Assembly (NCBI RefSeq): GCF_003113265.1
Contig: NZ_PUIV01000014.1
Coordinates: 1-64,000 of the forward strand
Direction: 5' to 3'
DNA from: Methylosinus sporium
Lineage (GTDB): Bacteria > Pseudomonadota > Alphaproteobacteria > Rhizobiales > Beijerinckiaceae
DNA length: 64,000 nucleotides
The notes under the pieces are model-generated. The model was not told the DNA's origin and made no database searches. It was given only the letters and a program-made list of their open reading frames with translations. Shown here piece by piece: positions 37,467 to 46,213 of this stretch (positions are counted from its first letter, which is position 1; every line of letters starts with the position of its first letter). Made by a program: the position numbers and the translations under genes.

Positions 37467-37928
37467 GTGCCCGAGACGCGAAGCATCACGACCGAGAAAG
37501 ATTTCGAGCATCCGGTCGACGCAGTCTGGCGCGCCATGACGGATTCGGAATGGCTCGCCGTCTGGTTTTTCCCCAATGACATCCGGCCCGAGGTCGGACA
37601 TTCCTTCACCATTTGGAGTCGCCCGATCGAGCGTTGGGACGGAGAATTCCAATGCAAGGTGCTCGAGGTCGTCCCCGGCGAGAAGCTCGGCTTCCGCTGG
37701 AAGGGCGGCCATGAGGAGCTCAAGGGCTTCGGTCACTATATGGATGTGACCGTCACCTGGACGATCTCCGCCCTGCCGAATGGCGGCACGCATTTCCACT
37801 TCGTCCAGGAGGGGATCTCTACCGATCCGACCTCCGACGCGCTCTATGACATCATGCTCAAGGGCGCGGACAGCGTGATGCGCAGCCTCGCCAAGCGCAT
37901 TCCCGACCTCCTCGAGCACGAGCCCTGA
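37467..37928 (+). CDS. SRPBCC (AHSA1-type) domain protein
   Basis: A 153-residue protein with the START/Bet v1-like helix-grip fold of the AHSA1 group. It begins with VEHPVDAVWRAMTDSEWLAVWFFPND-like sequence, has LEVVPGEKLGFRWKGG in the middle and WTISALPNGGTHFHFVQEGI before the C-terminal helix. Such proteins bind hydrophobic ligands or act as Hsp90 activator relatives; the ligand is unknown. The start is GTG at 37467, preceded by CAGGAG. Confidence 0.8.
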   Translation: MPETRSITTEKDFEHPVDAVWRAMTDSEWLAVWFFPNDIRPEVGHSFTIWSRPIERWDGEFQCKVLEVVPGEKLGFRWKGGHEELKGFGHYMDVTVTWTISALPNGGTHFHFVQEGISTDPTSDALYDIMLKGADSVMRSLAKRIPDLLEHEP

Positions 37929-38052
37929 CGCAACGAGCCCAGACACACGGGGTCCGACCTCGGGCCGGGCTCCCGGTGGGTGGCGTAAAGGCGCGTCCGC
38001 ACGTAAAATCAGCGACGCGCCGCTCTCGGCGCGATCGACCGACGGGGGGCAT

Positions 38053-38466
38053 ATGGAGGAGATCGCTGCATCTGTCGGCAATTACGTCGGCATATCGGCG
38101 CCGACCGCCCGTCTGGCGATCGGCCATATTTTCGCGTTTCTGGAGACGCGTGACGCCGCCATCGGCGGCGAGCTGATCGCGCGCGTGCCCGGCGGCCGCG
38201 AGGCCGTGGCGGAGGCGCTCGCCGCCCCGCGTCGCGGCCTGCTCGGATTGGCGCTCGGCGGCCTCGGGACTCTGGTCGGGAAAAATCAAAAAGACGTGAT
38301 CGAGCTGACCTCGCGGCTGACCAGCATGGGGCTTTCCGCCGCGCAGCTGCAAAAGCTCGCCAAAGCGGTGTTCGTGCTCGCCGAGCAGGCAGTCGGCCGC
38401 GCCGAGCTGCAGACGATCACCGATACGATTCCGGGCTTCTCGAAATTTCTCTGGCCGAACGGCTGA
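38053..38466 (+). CDS. Small helical protein (DUF2267/DUF2780-like)
   Basis: A 137-residue alpha-helical protein starting at ATG 38053. Its pattern (VGISAPTARLAIGHIFAFLE, GGELIARVPGGREAV, ELTSRLTSMGLSAAQLQKLA) resembles DUF2267/DUF2780 proteins with repeated helical hairpins, whose function is unknown. A glycine-rich hydrophobic stretch (LLGLALGGLGTLVG) is in the middle. It stands in a row of short unrelated genes after folD. A gap of about 220 bases without a gene follows. Confidence 0.6.
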   Translation: MEEIAASVGNYVGISAPTARLAIGHIFAFLETRDAAIGGELIARVPGGREAVAEALAAPRRGLLGLALGGLGTLVGKNQKDVIELTSRLTSMGLSAAQLQKLAKAVFVLAEQAVGRAELQTITDTIPGFSKFLWPNG

Positions 38467-38686
38467 GGCCGCTCGCTTTGGCCGGCGTCGAGCCGGTCGC
38501 CGTCAGATCGACCGCTCCATCCGCGCGAAAATTTCTGCCGACATGAAGCGCATCGAAATCCAGTCCTGCTCGGGTCTCAATGGTTAATTTCGATTCACCG
38601 TGAGAGCTTCGCCGGCCCCCTACGAGCCGAGGCTTCCGGCCTTATATGGCTGCCTATCGCAGACATGACGCTGGAGCGGCGACGCG

Positions 38687-41281
38687 ATGACGCCAGTAGA
38701 CGCCTCGGAGCGCGTCGACCTATCGATCTGCGATCGGGAGCCGATCCATGCGCCGGGCGCGATCCAGCCGCATGGCGTGCTGCTGGCTCTCGATCCGAAC
38801 GATATGCGCATCGCCCAGATCGCCGGGGACACGCAGGCGCTGCTCGGCGCGCCGCATAGCGCGCTGATCGGCCAGAACGTCGAGGCGCGGCTCGGCGCCG
38901 TGGCGGCGACGCGATTGACGCGGCTCGCCGCCGACGCCGCCGGGCCGCGCTCCTGTCTCGCCTTCGAGACTGAGGCCGGCGATGGCGCGCTCGCGCTCGA
39001 GGGCGTCGTCCATCTCGGCGATGGCGTCATTCTCGTCGAGCTGGAGCCGCGGCGCGACGGCGTCGAGAGCGATCCGCTCGGACTCGTGCAGAAAATGCTC
39101 GCCGCGACGGCGGCGGCCGAGACGTTGGAGACCTACGCCGAGGCGGTGGCGCGGGAAACGGCGCTCGCCACCGGCTTCGACCATGTCATGGTCTATCGCT
39201 TTTTTCCGGACCGCTCGGGGAGCGTGATCGCCGAGGCGGCGGCCGAGGGCTGCCCATCCTATCTCGGCCTGCGCTTTCCGGCCTCGGACATTCCGCAGCA
39301 GGCGCGCAGGCTCTATCTCACCAATTGGCTGCGCCTCATTCCCGACGTCCGCTACACGCCGGCGCCGATCGAGCCGGCGCTCTCGCCCGCGACCGGGCGG
39401 CCGCTCGATCTCAGCCATAGCGTGCTCCGCAGCGTTTCGCCGGTGCATTTGCGCTATCTCGCCAATATGGGGGTTCGCGCTTCCATGTCCTTGTCGATCG
39501 TCGTCGGCGGCGAGCTGTTCGGCCTCGTGGCCTGTCACCATCGCACGCCGCATTTCATCGATCTGCGCCGGCGCGCGGCCTGCGAATTATTCGCGCAGAT
39601 GATCTCACTCGAGTTCCAGAGCCGCATCGAGGCCGAGACGGCGAAGCGGCGTATGCGCGCCGGCGAGGTCCAGAGCCGGCTGGTCGGCGCGCTGTCGGGT
39701 CGCGCCGATCTCGCCGGCGCTCTGCTCGAGGGTAAGCCCGATCTGCTCGATCTGATCGAGGCCGACGGCTGCGCGGTCGTCGTCGAGGGGGAATGCGCGA
39801 CGCTCGGCCGCACGCCGTCGACGCAGGAGATCGGCGCGCTGCTGAGCTGGATTCACGCGCAGTCGAAACAGGGCCTCTTCGTCAGCGATCGTCTGCCTTT
39901 GTCCTATGCTCCGGCCGAGGCCTTTTGCGACGTCGCCTCCGGCGTGCTCGCCATCGCCATCTCGCGCACGCCGAAGGATTATGTGCTGTTTTTTCGCGGC
40001 GAGCTGCGGCAGCTGGTCCGCTGGGCCGGAAATCCGGCCGAGGCGGTCGCGATGGATGGCGAGACGCTGACGCCGCGCGCCTCTTTCGAAGCCTGGGACG
40101 AGACCGCGCGCCTGCAATCGTCGGCCTGGAGCGACACGGAGATCGAAATCGCGCGATCGCTGCGCTCGGCGATCCTCGAAGTCTTCGTCCATGCGCTCGA
40201 CCTCGCCGTGCGCGAGCGGCAGGCGGCGCAGGCGCATCAGCATTTTCTGATGGCCGAGCTCGAGCATCGCGCCAAGAACATATTGTCGGTGATCCAATCG
40301 CTGGTGCGCTTCACCGCGCGCTCCGCCGCTTCGCTCGAGGAATTCAACGCGACGCTGCAGAGCCGGCTCTCGACGATGGCGCGCGTGCAGACGCTGTTGA
40401 CGCAGAGCCGATGGGAGGGACTGTCGCTGCGCGCTATTGTCGAGGACGAGCTCGCGCCTTTTCGCCAGGGGAGGGAGAGCGCCTGCCGCATCGACGGCGA
40501 GCCCGTGGCCTTGAAGCCGAAGGCGGCGCTCGCCGTCAGCATGGCGATTCACGAGCTCACGACGAACGCCGCCAAATATGGCGCGCTGTCGACGCCGGGC
40601 GGCCGCGTGCGCGTCGAATGGCGCCGCCGCCGCGAAAAGGGCGAGAAGCGGCTGACGCTGACCTGGAAGGAGAGCGGCGGCCCGCCGACGGCGCCGCCGA
40701 AGCGATCGGGTTTCGGGCGTATGCTGATCGAGCGCACGATGGCGATCGATCTCGGCGGCGAGGCGGAGCTGCGCTTTCCGGCGACGGGAGTAGAATGCCG
40801 CATCCGCATTCCCGTGTCGCAGATCGCTTTCGCCAAAGGCCCGCAGGAGAGCGAGAGGCACCCGCGTTCCGCCGCCGCGGTCGAGCCGGCGGCGCTCGCG
40901 CGTCGCCGCGTGCTGCTGGTCGAGGATGCGGCGCTCGTCGCGCTGTCGGTCCGCGAGTTGCTCGAGGAATGGGGAATGGAGATCGCGCAGAGCTGCGCGA
41001 CTGTCTGGGATGGGCTGCGCGCGGCGCTGCGGCATGATTGCGACGTCGCTCTGCTCGACATAGACCTCGACGGCGAGCCCGTATGGCCGGTCGCCGACGC
41101 GCTCGCGGAGGCGCATGTCCCCTTCGTCTTCACCACGGGATTTGCGAATCGCGCCGTGACGCCTTCGCGATTTGCGGGCCGTCCCGTCGTGACCAAGCCT
41201 TATGCGGCGGAGGAGCTCGTCGGCGCGCTGTCGCGCGTCATGGCCCACAGCGCTTCGCCCCAAAAGGCGGGGCGGACATGA
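38687..41281 (+). CDS. bphP: Bacteriophytochrome HWE histidine kinase with C-terminal receiver
   Basis: An 864-residue light sensor. The N-terminal PAS domain starts with Cys15 in ICDREPIHAPGAIQPHG, the biliverdin-binding Cys. It is followed by GAF (about 135-310; FPASDIPQQARRLYLTNWLR) and PHY (about 320-490), a kinase of the HWE type (His527 in ELEHRAKNILSVIQSL), and a receiver domain (about 745-860) with Asp791 in VALLDIDLDGE as the likely phosphate acceptor. It senses red/far-red light. The fused receiver makes it a hybrid kinase. The stop overlaps the heme oxygenase ATG. Confidence 0.95.
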   Translation: MTPVDASERVDLSICDREPIHAPGAIQPHGVLLALDPNDMRIAQIAGDTQALLGAPHSALIGQNVEARLGAVAATRLTRLAADAAGPRSCLAFETEAGDGALALEGVVHLGDGVILVELEPRRDGVESDPLGLVQKMLAATAAAETLETYAEAVARETALATGFDHVMVYRFFPDRSGSVIAEAAAEGCPSYLGLRFPASDIPQQARRLYLTNWLRLIPDVRYTPAPIEPALSPATGRPLDLSHSVLRSVSPVHLRYLANMGVRASMSLSIVVGGELFGLVACHHRTPHFIDLRRRAACELFAQMISLEFQSRIEAETAKRRMRAGEVQSRLVGALSGRADLAGALLEGKPDLLDLIEADGCAVVVEGECATLGRTPSTQEIGALLSWIHAQSKQGLFVSDRLPLSYAPAEAFCDVASGVLAIAISRTPKDYVLFFRGELRQLVRWAGNPAEAVAMDGETLTPRASFEAWDETARLQSSAWSDTEIEIARSLRSAILEVFVHALDLAVRERQAAQAHQHFLMAELEHRAKNILSVIQSLVRFTARSAASLEEFNATLQSRLSTMARVQTLLTQSRWEGLSLRAIVEDELAPFRQGRESACRIDGEPVALKPKAALAVSMAIHELTTNAAKYGALSTPGGRVRVEWRRRREKGEKRLTLTWKESGGPPTAPPKRSGFGRMLIERTMAIDLGGEAELRFPATGVECRIRIPVSQIAFAKGPQESERHPRSAAAVEPAALARRRVLLVEDAALVALSVRELLEEWGMEIAQSCATVWDGLRAALRHDCDVALLDIDLDGEPVWPVADALAEAHVPFVFTTGFANRAVTPSRFAGRPVVTKPYAAEELVGALSRVMAHSASPQKAGRT

Positions 41282-41895
41282 GCATTGTCTCGCCGGCGCG
41301 CGCGGCGCTGCGCAGCGCGACGCGCGCCGCGCATCTGCGGCTTCACGATTATCCCGCGCTGGCGGCGCTCGCGGCGGGAGAGATCACGCCGACGCAATAT
41401 TTGCGACTGTTGGCGCGGCTCTATGGATTTCATCTGCCGTTCGAGCGGGCGCTGATCGAGGCGGCGCTGCGCCATGGCGTCGATGCGCGCATCGGCGCGC
41501 GGGCGCATCTGCTGGCGCGCGATCTCATCGATCTCGGCGCCGATGGCGCCGCAATCGCTAGCTTGCCGATGGCGGAGTCTCCCGCGCTGCGCAGTCCGGG
41601 CGAATGGCTCGGCGCGTTCTACATGCGCGAAGGCGCGACCTTGGGCGCGGCGCGCCTTTCCGCCGCGCTCGATCCGCTGCTCGGCGCCGGCTCCGCTCGC
41701 GGCCGGCGCTTCCTCTCCGATGCAGGAGGCTGGCGCGAATGCTGCGCGGCGCTGGAAGAGGGCGCATCGCGCGGCCTGCTGCCGGAGATGATCGACGGCG
41801 CGCGGGCGAGCTTCGAGGCGATCGAGCATTGGCTCGCCGATCAGAGTTTCACGCCGACCTCGCCGATCGCCCTGCGCGGCGCGCCGGGCAAATAG
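41278..41895 (+). CDS. bphO: Biliverdin-producing heme oxygenase (BphO)
   Basis: A 205-residue bacterial heme oxygenase. The proximal His is expected in SATRAAHLRLHDYPALAAL, and the distal helix carries FYMREGATLGAARL, the usual glycine-rich segment. It cleaves heme to biliverdin, the chromophore of the phytochrome encoded just upstream. The four-base overlap (ATGA) couples the two. The ATG at 41278 gives the correct length; the longer open frame lies inside bphP. Confidence 0.93.
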   Translation: MSIVSPARAALRSATRAAHLRLHDYPALAALAAGEITPTQYLRLLARLYGFHLPFERALIEAALRHGVDARIGARAHLLARDLIDLGADGAAIASLPMAESPALRSPGEWLGAFYMREGATLGAARLSAALDPLLGAGSARGRRFLSDAGGWRECCAALEEGASRGLLPEMIDGARASFEAIEHWLADQSFTPTSPIALRGAPGK

Positions 41896-41938
41896 AGCGC
41901 TCTTGGCGACGGAGCGAGACCAGCAGCTCCGGTCGCGC

Positions 41939-42745
41939 CTATTTCGCCACGACGGCGACGACGCGCGCCGGGCCGCCGGTGCCGCCGGAAATCTTCATCG
42001 GCAGAGCGAAGACCACCGCGCCGGTCGCCGGCAATTTGTCGAGATTATCGAGATTCTCGAGCCCGGCGGCGTCGGCGCCGGCGACGATTCGATGCACCAG
42101 AAAATCCTGCGACGGGCCATTGTCGACGCTAGCCGTGTCTATGCCGATGAGCTTGGCGCGGCGATCGACGACGAGCAGCGCCGCCGCCTGCGCGCCATAG
42201 CCGGGGAAATGCAGATGCGTCGCGTCGCCGGGCGTGTCATCGCCGAGATAGGCCTTGCGGTCGCTCCAGCGCGCGCTCCAGCCGGTGCGCAGCAGCACGA
42301 TCGCGCCTTGTGGAATGCGCCCATGCGCTTCCTCCCATTCCGCTATGTCTTCCGGCGTCAGCGTGTAATCGGGATTGGCGGCGGCCTTGGCGCTCACATC
42401 GATGACGAAGGCGGGCCCGACGAAGCGATCGACGGGAATTTCGGCGTTCGTCCAATGGCCTTGCGCGAAATGCAATGGCGCGTCGAGATGCGTGCCGCCA
42501 TGCTCGGGCGAGCAGAAGCTGTTCGCGGCGTAGAAATAGCCGCGCTCGGTGAGGCCATTGTGCAGTGATTTGAGCTCGAAGCCCGAGGGCGAGGTCGGCC
42601 AATAAATGGTTTTGGCGTCGAAGGAATGGGTGAGATCGACGATGGTCGATTTGGAGAGATCGAGGCTCTGGCCGAAGGCCGGCGCCGCGATCATGGATGA
42701 GAGAAAAGCGGCCAGGACCAAGCCGCGGATCGGGTGATGCGCCAT
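41939..42745 (-). CDS. Secreted cyclase (kynurenine formamidase-like)
   Basis: A 268-residue protein with a clear signal peptide (IRGLVLAAFLSSMIAAPAFG, cleavage near residue 26). The mature part is a cyclase-family domain with the metal motif HGGTHLDAPLHFAQG and later LRTGWSARW and GIDTASVDNG segments. Family members hydrolyse formylkynurenine, isatin and similar amides in the cytoplasm; this one is exported, so the substrate is unknown. The ATG at 42745 is chosen because GAGGAG precedes it and it starts the signal peptide. Confidence 0.85.
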   Translation of the reverse strand: MAHHPIRGLVLAAFLSSMIAAPAFGQSLDLSKSTIVDLTHSFDAKTIYWPTSPSGFELKSLHNGLTERGYFYAANSFCSPEHGGTHLDAPLHFAQGHWTNAEIPVDRFVGPAFVIDVSAKAAANPDYTLTPEDIAEWEEAHGRIPQGAIVLLRTGWSARWSDRKAYLGDDTPGDATHLHFPGYGAQAAALLVVDRRAKLIGIDTASVDNGPSQDFLVHRIVAGADAAGLENLDNLDKLPATGAVVFALPMKISGGTGGPARVVAVVAK

Positions 42746-42830
42746 CGATCGATCTCCTCGCAAAGAGAAGCGATCCTGCCATACGCGAAAGCTCCGGCTC
42801 AATCGTGTGGAGGCCGGAGCGATTCCGTCA

Positions 42831-43535
42831 TCAGGGCTCCAGGCTACGCCAGCGGAACAGCAGGCCGGCCGTCAGCCCGCCGAGCAACGGCGCCGCGAAG
42901 AACAGCCAGAGCTGCTCCAGAGCCTTGCCGCCGACGAACACCGCCGGGCCGAGCGAGCGCGCCGGATTGACGGAGGTGCCGGTCACACGAATGAGCGCGA
43001 TATGGATGACGACGAGGGCGAGGCCGATGGCCACGCCAGCCGAGGCGGTGCCGCCATTGGTCGAGGTCGCGCCGAGGATGACGACCAGAAACAGGAATGT
43101 GCCGACGAATTCCGCCAGAAAGGCCGAGGTCGTCGAAATATTGCTCCATCCATTCTGGCCGAGGCCGGCGGCGGCGACGTCATATCCGCCTTCGCGGCCT
43201 TTCAATATTGCGTAGAGGATCGCCGCGCCGGCGATGGCGCCGAGACATTGCGCGATGATGTAGCCGATGAGATTGAGCGTCGAGAGCCGTCCCGCGGACC
43301 AGACGCCGATCGAGACAGCCGGATTGATGTGGCAGCCCGAGACTGGACCTATGCCATAAGCGAATGCCGTCACAGTGAGGCCGAAGGCGAAGGCGATGGG
43401 CAGCACGGCGAGCGGGCCGATCCCTTGCGTCGAGCTCAGCACGCCGCCGAGCTCGCCGAGCGTCACCGAGCCGCATCCGAGCAGCACCAGAGCGCCTGCG
43501 CCGATCGCCTCGGCGACATATTTCTTGATTGTCAT
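42831..43535 (-). CDS. aqpZ: Aquaporin Z-type water channel
   Basis: A 234-residue channel with six membrane helices and two NPA half-helices: SGCHINPAVSIGVW and TGTSVNPARSLGPAVF. The residues around the second NPA and the HINPAV context fit the water-specific aquaporin Z type. The ATG at 43535 starts the conserved MTIKKYVAEAIGAGALVLLG. It is downstream of no close gene and divergent from the amidase. Confidence 0.93.
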   Translation of the reverse strand: MTIKKYVAEAIGAGALVLLGCGSVTLGELGGVLSSTQGIGPLAVLPIAFAFGLTVTAFAYGIGPVSGCHINPAVSIGVWSAGRLSTLNLIGYIIAQCLGAIAGAAILYAILKGREGGYDVAAAGLGQNGWSNISTTSAFLAEFVGTFLFLVVILGATSTNGGTASAGVAIGLALVVIHIALIRVTGTSVNPARSLGPAVFVGGKALEQLWLFFAAPLLGGLTAGLLFRWRSLEP

Positions 43536-43660
43536 TTCCGCACCTGTCGTTTCGTGAAAATCGAATCCGCATCTTGCAAAAGTCGGATCACCGTCGAAAA
43601 TCGGCATCGCCGATGAACTGGAAATGAATAATCGCGCGGCGCTCGATGGGAGGAAACGGA

Positions 43661-44827
43661 ATGTCGGGCTCTTCGTCCGCTTTGACGCATTCGCTCGATG
43701 TTTCGGCGTCGGCGCAGGGGCCGCTTTCGGGCGCGCGCTTCGTCGTCAAGGAGAACATCGACGTCGAGGGCCTCGTCTCCGCCAATGGCCAGCCGACATG
43801 GGCGGCGACTCATGCGCCCGCCGCCATCAACGCGCCCGTCGTCGATCGGCTGCTCGCCTGCGGCGCGCGGCTGGTCGGCAAGGCGCATATGGACGAGATG
43901 GCCTATAGCCTGCTGGGCGCCAACGCCCATTACGGAACGCCAAAAAATCCCGCTGCGCCGGATCGCCATCCGGGCGGCTCCTCCTCCGGCTCGGCGGCGG
44001 CTGTCGCGGCGGGCCTCGCCGATTTCGCGCTGGGCACGGATACGGCAGGCTCCTGCCGCGCGCCGGCGGCTTTTTGCGGAATTTACGGATTTCGCTCCTC
44101 GCATGGCGCGATTTGCGTGAATGGCGTCGTTCCGCTCGCCGCCTCGCTCGACGTCATCGGCTGGTTCGCGCGCGATATCGATCTCATGGCGCGGGTCGGC
44201 GACGCGCTGCTGCCGCGCGATCTCACGCAAGGCGCATTCGACGAGGCCGTCTTCCTCGGCGAGACTTTCGCGCAATGCGACGCCGAGACCGCCGCGGCCA
44301 TGGCGCCGGCGCGGGCCATCGTCGCGCAAGGATTTTCCGAGCGAGACGTAACATTGGGCGAGGAATTCTGGGCCGAGTCGCTGCGTCATTTCCGCAATCT
44401 CCAGGCCTATGAGGCCTGGGGCGCGCATGGCGCCTGGATCGCGGCGGAACATCCGCAATTCGGTCCCGGCATAGCGCAGCGCTTCGACATGGCGTCGAAA
44501 GTGACGCCTGCCGCCAAAGCCGCGGCCGACGCGTTTCGGCGCGATGCGCGCGCGCGCGTCGCGGCCATGTTCGGCGAGAATAGCCTCATCGTCGTTCCGA
44601 CGACGCCTTTCGTCTCGCCGCGGCTGGGCGAGAGCGAGGAAGCGCTCGACGCCAAGCGCTATCAGATGTTCCGCACGTTTCTCTTCGCCAGCTTCTTCGG
44701 CCTGCCGCAGATCAGCGTTCCGCTTTCGCGGCCCGCGGGCGCGCCGCCGCTCGCGATTTCGTTGATCGGCCCGCGCTGGTCGGACCGTCGGCTGATCGCC
44801 GCGGCGCGGGGGCTTTCGGGGCTGTAG
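43661..44827 (+). CDS. Amidase-signature family protein
   Basis: A 388-residue amidase with the Ser-cisSer-Lys triad: the Lys is in FVVKENIDVEG, the glycine/serine signature in DRHPGGSSSGSAAAVAAG, and the nucleophile Ser in LGTDTAGSCRAPAAF. It is shorter than GatA and resembles stand-alone amidases. The substrate is not readable. The ATG at 43661 is preferred because GGGAGG precedes it; an ATG at 43646 is in frame. The last 116 bases overlap the HxlR gene on the other strand. Confidence 0.88.
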   Translation: MSGSSSALTHSLDVSASAQGPLSGARFVVKENIDVEGLVSANGQPTWAATHAPAAINAPVVDRLLACGARLVGKAHMDEMAYSLLGANAHYGTPKNPAAPDRHPGGSSSGSAAAVAAGLADFALGTDTAGSCRAPAAFCGIYGFRSSHGAICVNGVVPLAASLDVIGWFARDIDLMARVGDALLPRDLTQGAFDEAVFLGETFAQCDAETAAAMAPARAIVAQGFSERDVTLGEEFWAESLRHFRNLQAYEAWGAHGAWIAAEHPQFGPGIAQRFDMASKVTPAAKAAADAFRRDARARVAAMFGENSLIVVPTTPFVSPRLGESEEALDAKRYQMFRTFLFASFFGLPQISVPLSRPAGAPPLAISLIGPRWSDRRLIAAARGLSGL

Positions 44828-45158
44828 CCTTTTCCGCCAGCACATTGTCGACGCCCCAGCGGAACAAGAGCGCCAGCACCGGCTCCAGCGAGCGGCCGCG
44901 CTCGGTGAGGCTGTATTCCACGCGCGGCGGCACTTCCGCATAGACGTGGCGCGAGATCATGCGATCACGCTCGAGATCGCGCAATTGCTGGGTGAGCGTG
45001 CGCTGCGTGATCGTTTTCAGCAGCCGCTGCAATTCGGAAAAGCGCTTGGTTCCATCGGCGAGACGAAAGAGGATCGACGGCTTCCATTTGCCGCCGATGA
45101 TATCCATCGCGCCCTCGATCGGGCATTCGTCATATTCTACGTGCCGCTGCTTGCGCAT
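44712..45158 (-). CDS. HxlR-family transcriptional regulator
   Basis: A 148-residue winged-helix regulator: CPIEGAMDIIGGKWKPSILFRL, FSELQRLLKTITQRTLTQQLRDLERD, and VPPRVEYSLTERGRSL are the family pattern. The C-terminal 40 residues are Ala/Pro/Arg/Lys-rich and extend the protein past the usual length; this part is antisense to the amidase end. HxlR proteins often respond to quinones, aldehydes or disulfide stress. The divergent MAPEG gene is a likely target. Confidence 0.88.
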   Translation of the reverse strand: MRKQRHVEYDECPIEGAMDIIGGKWKPSILFRLADGTKRFSELQRLLKTITQRTLTQQLRDLERDRMISRHVYAEVPPRVEYSLTERGRSLEPVLALLFRWGVDNVLAEKATAPKAPAPRRSADGPTSAGRSTKSRAAARPRAAKAER

Positions 45159-45188
45159 GGGGTAGTATCCAATATTGCCGTATAGGCG

Positions 45189-45205
45189 GTATATGTCTGT
45201 ATATG
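45189..45205. promoter_or_regulatory. Direct repeat in HxlR/MAPEG gap, possible operator
   Basis: GTATATG occurs twice ten bases apart, with a third related GTATAG-like piece at about 45180. The repeats are on one face of the helix, in the gap between the divergent regulator and MAPEG genes, 31 bases upstream of the regulator start. This arrangement suits a dimeric winged-helix regulator. Confidence 0.45.
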
Positions 45206-45286
45206 CGAAATTTCTGCGTACTTCACCAATGAAAAGCGTTTCGCTACCTTCGCGGCGTCTTTGATCCTAGAGGAGCGCGACACACT

Positions 45287-45697
45287 ATGACCAACGCAAT
45301 TTCTCCCGAGCTCTATTGGACCGTGCTGACCGCCGGCCTCGCCTCGGTCTTGTGGATTCCCTATATTCTGCAGCGCATTTTGGAGCTGGGGCCGATCGCG
45401 ACATTCAGCGATCCGCTGCGTGATGTCGCAACCAAGGCGCCATGGGCGCAGCGCGCCAAGAACGCCCATACGAATATGATCGAAAATCTCGTCGTCTTCG
45501 CCGTGCTCGCATTGACGATTCAGATCATCGGCGGCGGCACGGCGGCGACGGCGCTCGCAGCGCTCTTGTTCTTCGCCTCGCGCGCCGCGCATTATGTCGT
45601 CTACACGCTCGGCCTGCCGTGGGTGCGCACGCCGATGTTTCTCATCGGTTTCTTCTGTCAGCTCACGCTGCTCTTCGCTATTCTGGCGCGTGGGTGA
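45287..45697 (+). CDS. MAPEG-family membrane protein
   Basis: A 136-residue protein with four helices. The NAHTNMIENLVVFAVLAL segment (second helix) and RAAHYVVYTLGLPWVRTPMF are the family marks. MAPEG proteins include microsomal glutathione transferases; bacterial ones are often of unknown activity. It faces the HxlR regulator gene divergently, which suggests control by it. Confidence 0.88.
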   Translation: MTNAISPELYWTVLTAGLASVLWIPYILQRILELGPIATFSDPLRDVATKAPWAQRAKNAHTNMIENLVVFAVLALTIQIIGGGTAATALAALLFFASRAAHYVVYTLGLPWVRTPMFLIGFFCQLTLLFAILARG

Positions 45698-45712
45698 TCT
45701 CGTGGCCTTCGT

Positions 45713-45741
45713 GTCTTCGTGGCGCATCACGCCACGAAGAC
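45713..45741. terminator. Inverted repeat between convergent genes
   Basis: GTCTTCGTGGCG and CGCCACGAAGAC form a 12-bp perfect stem with loop CATCA, between the ends of the MAPEG and phosphatase genes. No long T-run follows, but position and shape suggest a bidirectional stop signal or a palindromic repeat. Confidence 0.5.
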
Positions 45742-45750
45742 GAGGGGGCC

Positions 45751-46209
45751 TCAATCCGATCCATGCTCCACCGACAGCAGCTTCAAAATGCGCTTGGCCA
45801 GCGAATCCCGCACGGCGCGATAGGACTCCATGATCGTCTCGCGTGAGCCGCTGGTCGCGGTGGCGTCGAGCGTCGGCCAATAGACGACATCGACCGCCAT
45901 GGCGCGCGTGAATTCCAGCGCCTTGTGATGCGACTCCGGCGACAAAGTGACGATCAGATCGAAGTTGGAATCTTCCAAATCCTCGAAAGTGTGCGGCTTG
46001 TGGCGAGAGATGTCGACGCCGATCTCGTCCATCGCGGCGATGGCGAAAGGGTCGCTCTCGCCGCGTTTGAGGCCCGCGGAGGCGAAATAGATCTCGCGGC
46101 CGAAATAATGACGCCCCAGCGCCTCCGCCATGGGCGAGCGCACGGCGTTTTGCGTGCAGGCGAACAGCACGGCGCTCGGCCGCGATACGTGTCCGCCTCC
46201 CTCCGGCAT
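45751..46209 (-). CDS. Low-molecular-weight protein-tyrosine-phosphatase/arsenate reductase-like protein
   Basis: A 152-residue protein of the low-molecular-weight phosphatase fold. The P-loop is CTQNAVRSPMAEALG (CxxNxxRS). A later Asp, in VVYWPTLDAT-type sequence, is the likely general acid. It could dephosphorylate protein tyrosines or reduce arsenate; the hisD operon context, conserved in alphaproteobacteria, favours a housekeeping phosphatase. Four bases separate it from the UPF0262 gene. Confidence 0.85.
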   Translation of the reverse strand: MPEGGGHVSRPSAVLFACTQNAVRSPMAEALGRHYFGREIYFASAGLKRGESDPFAIAAMDEIGVDISRHKPHTFEDLEDSNFDLIVTLSPESHHKALEFTRAMAVDVVYWPTLDATATSGSRETIMESYRAVRDSLAKRILKLLSVEHGSD

Positions 46210-46213
46210 GGGC

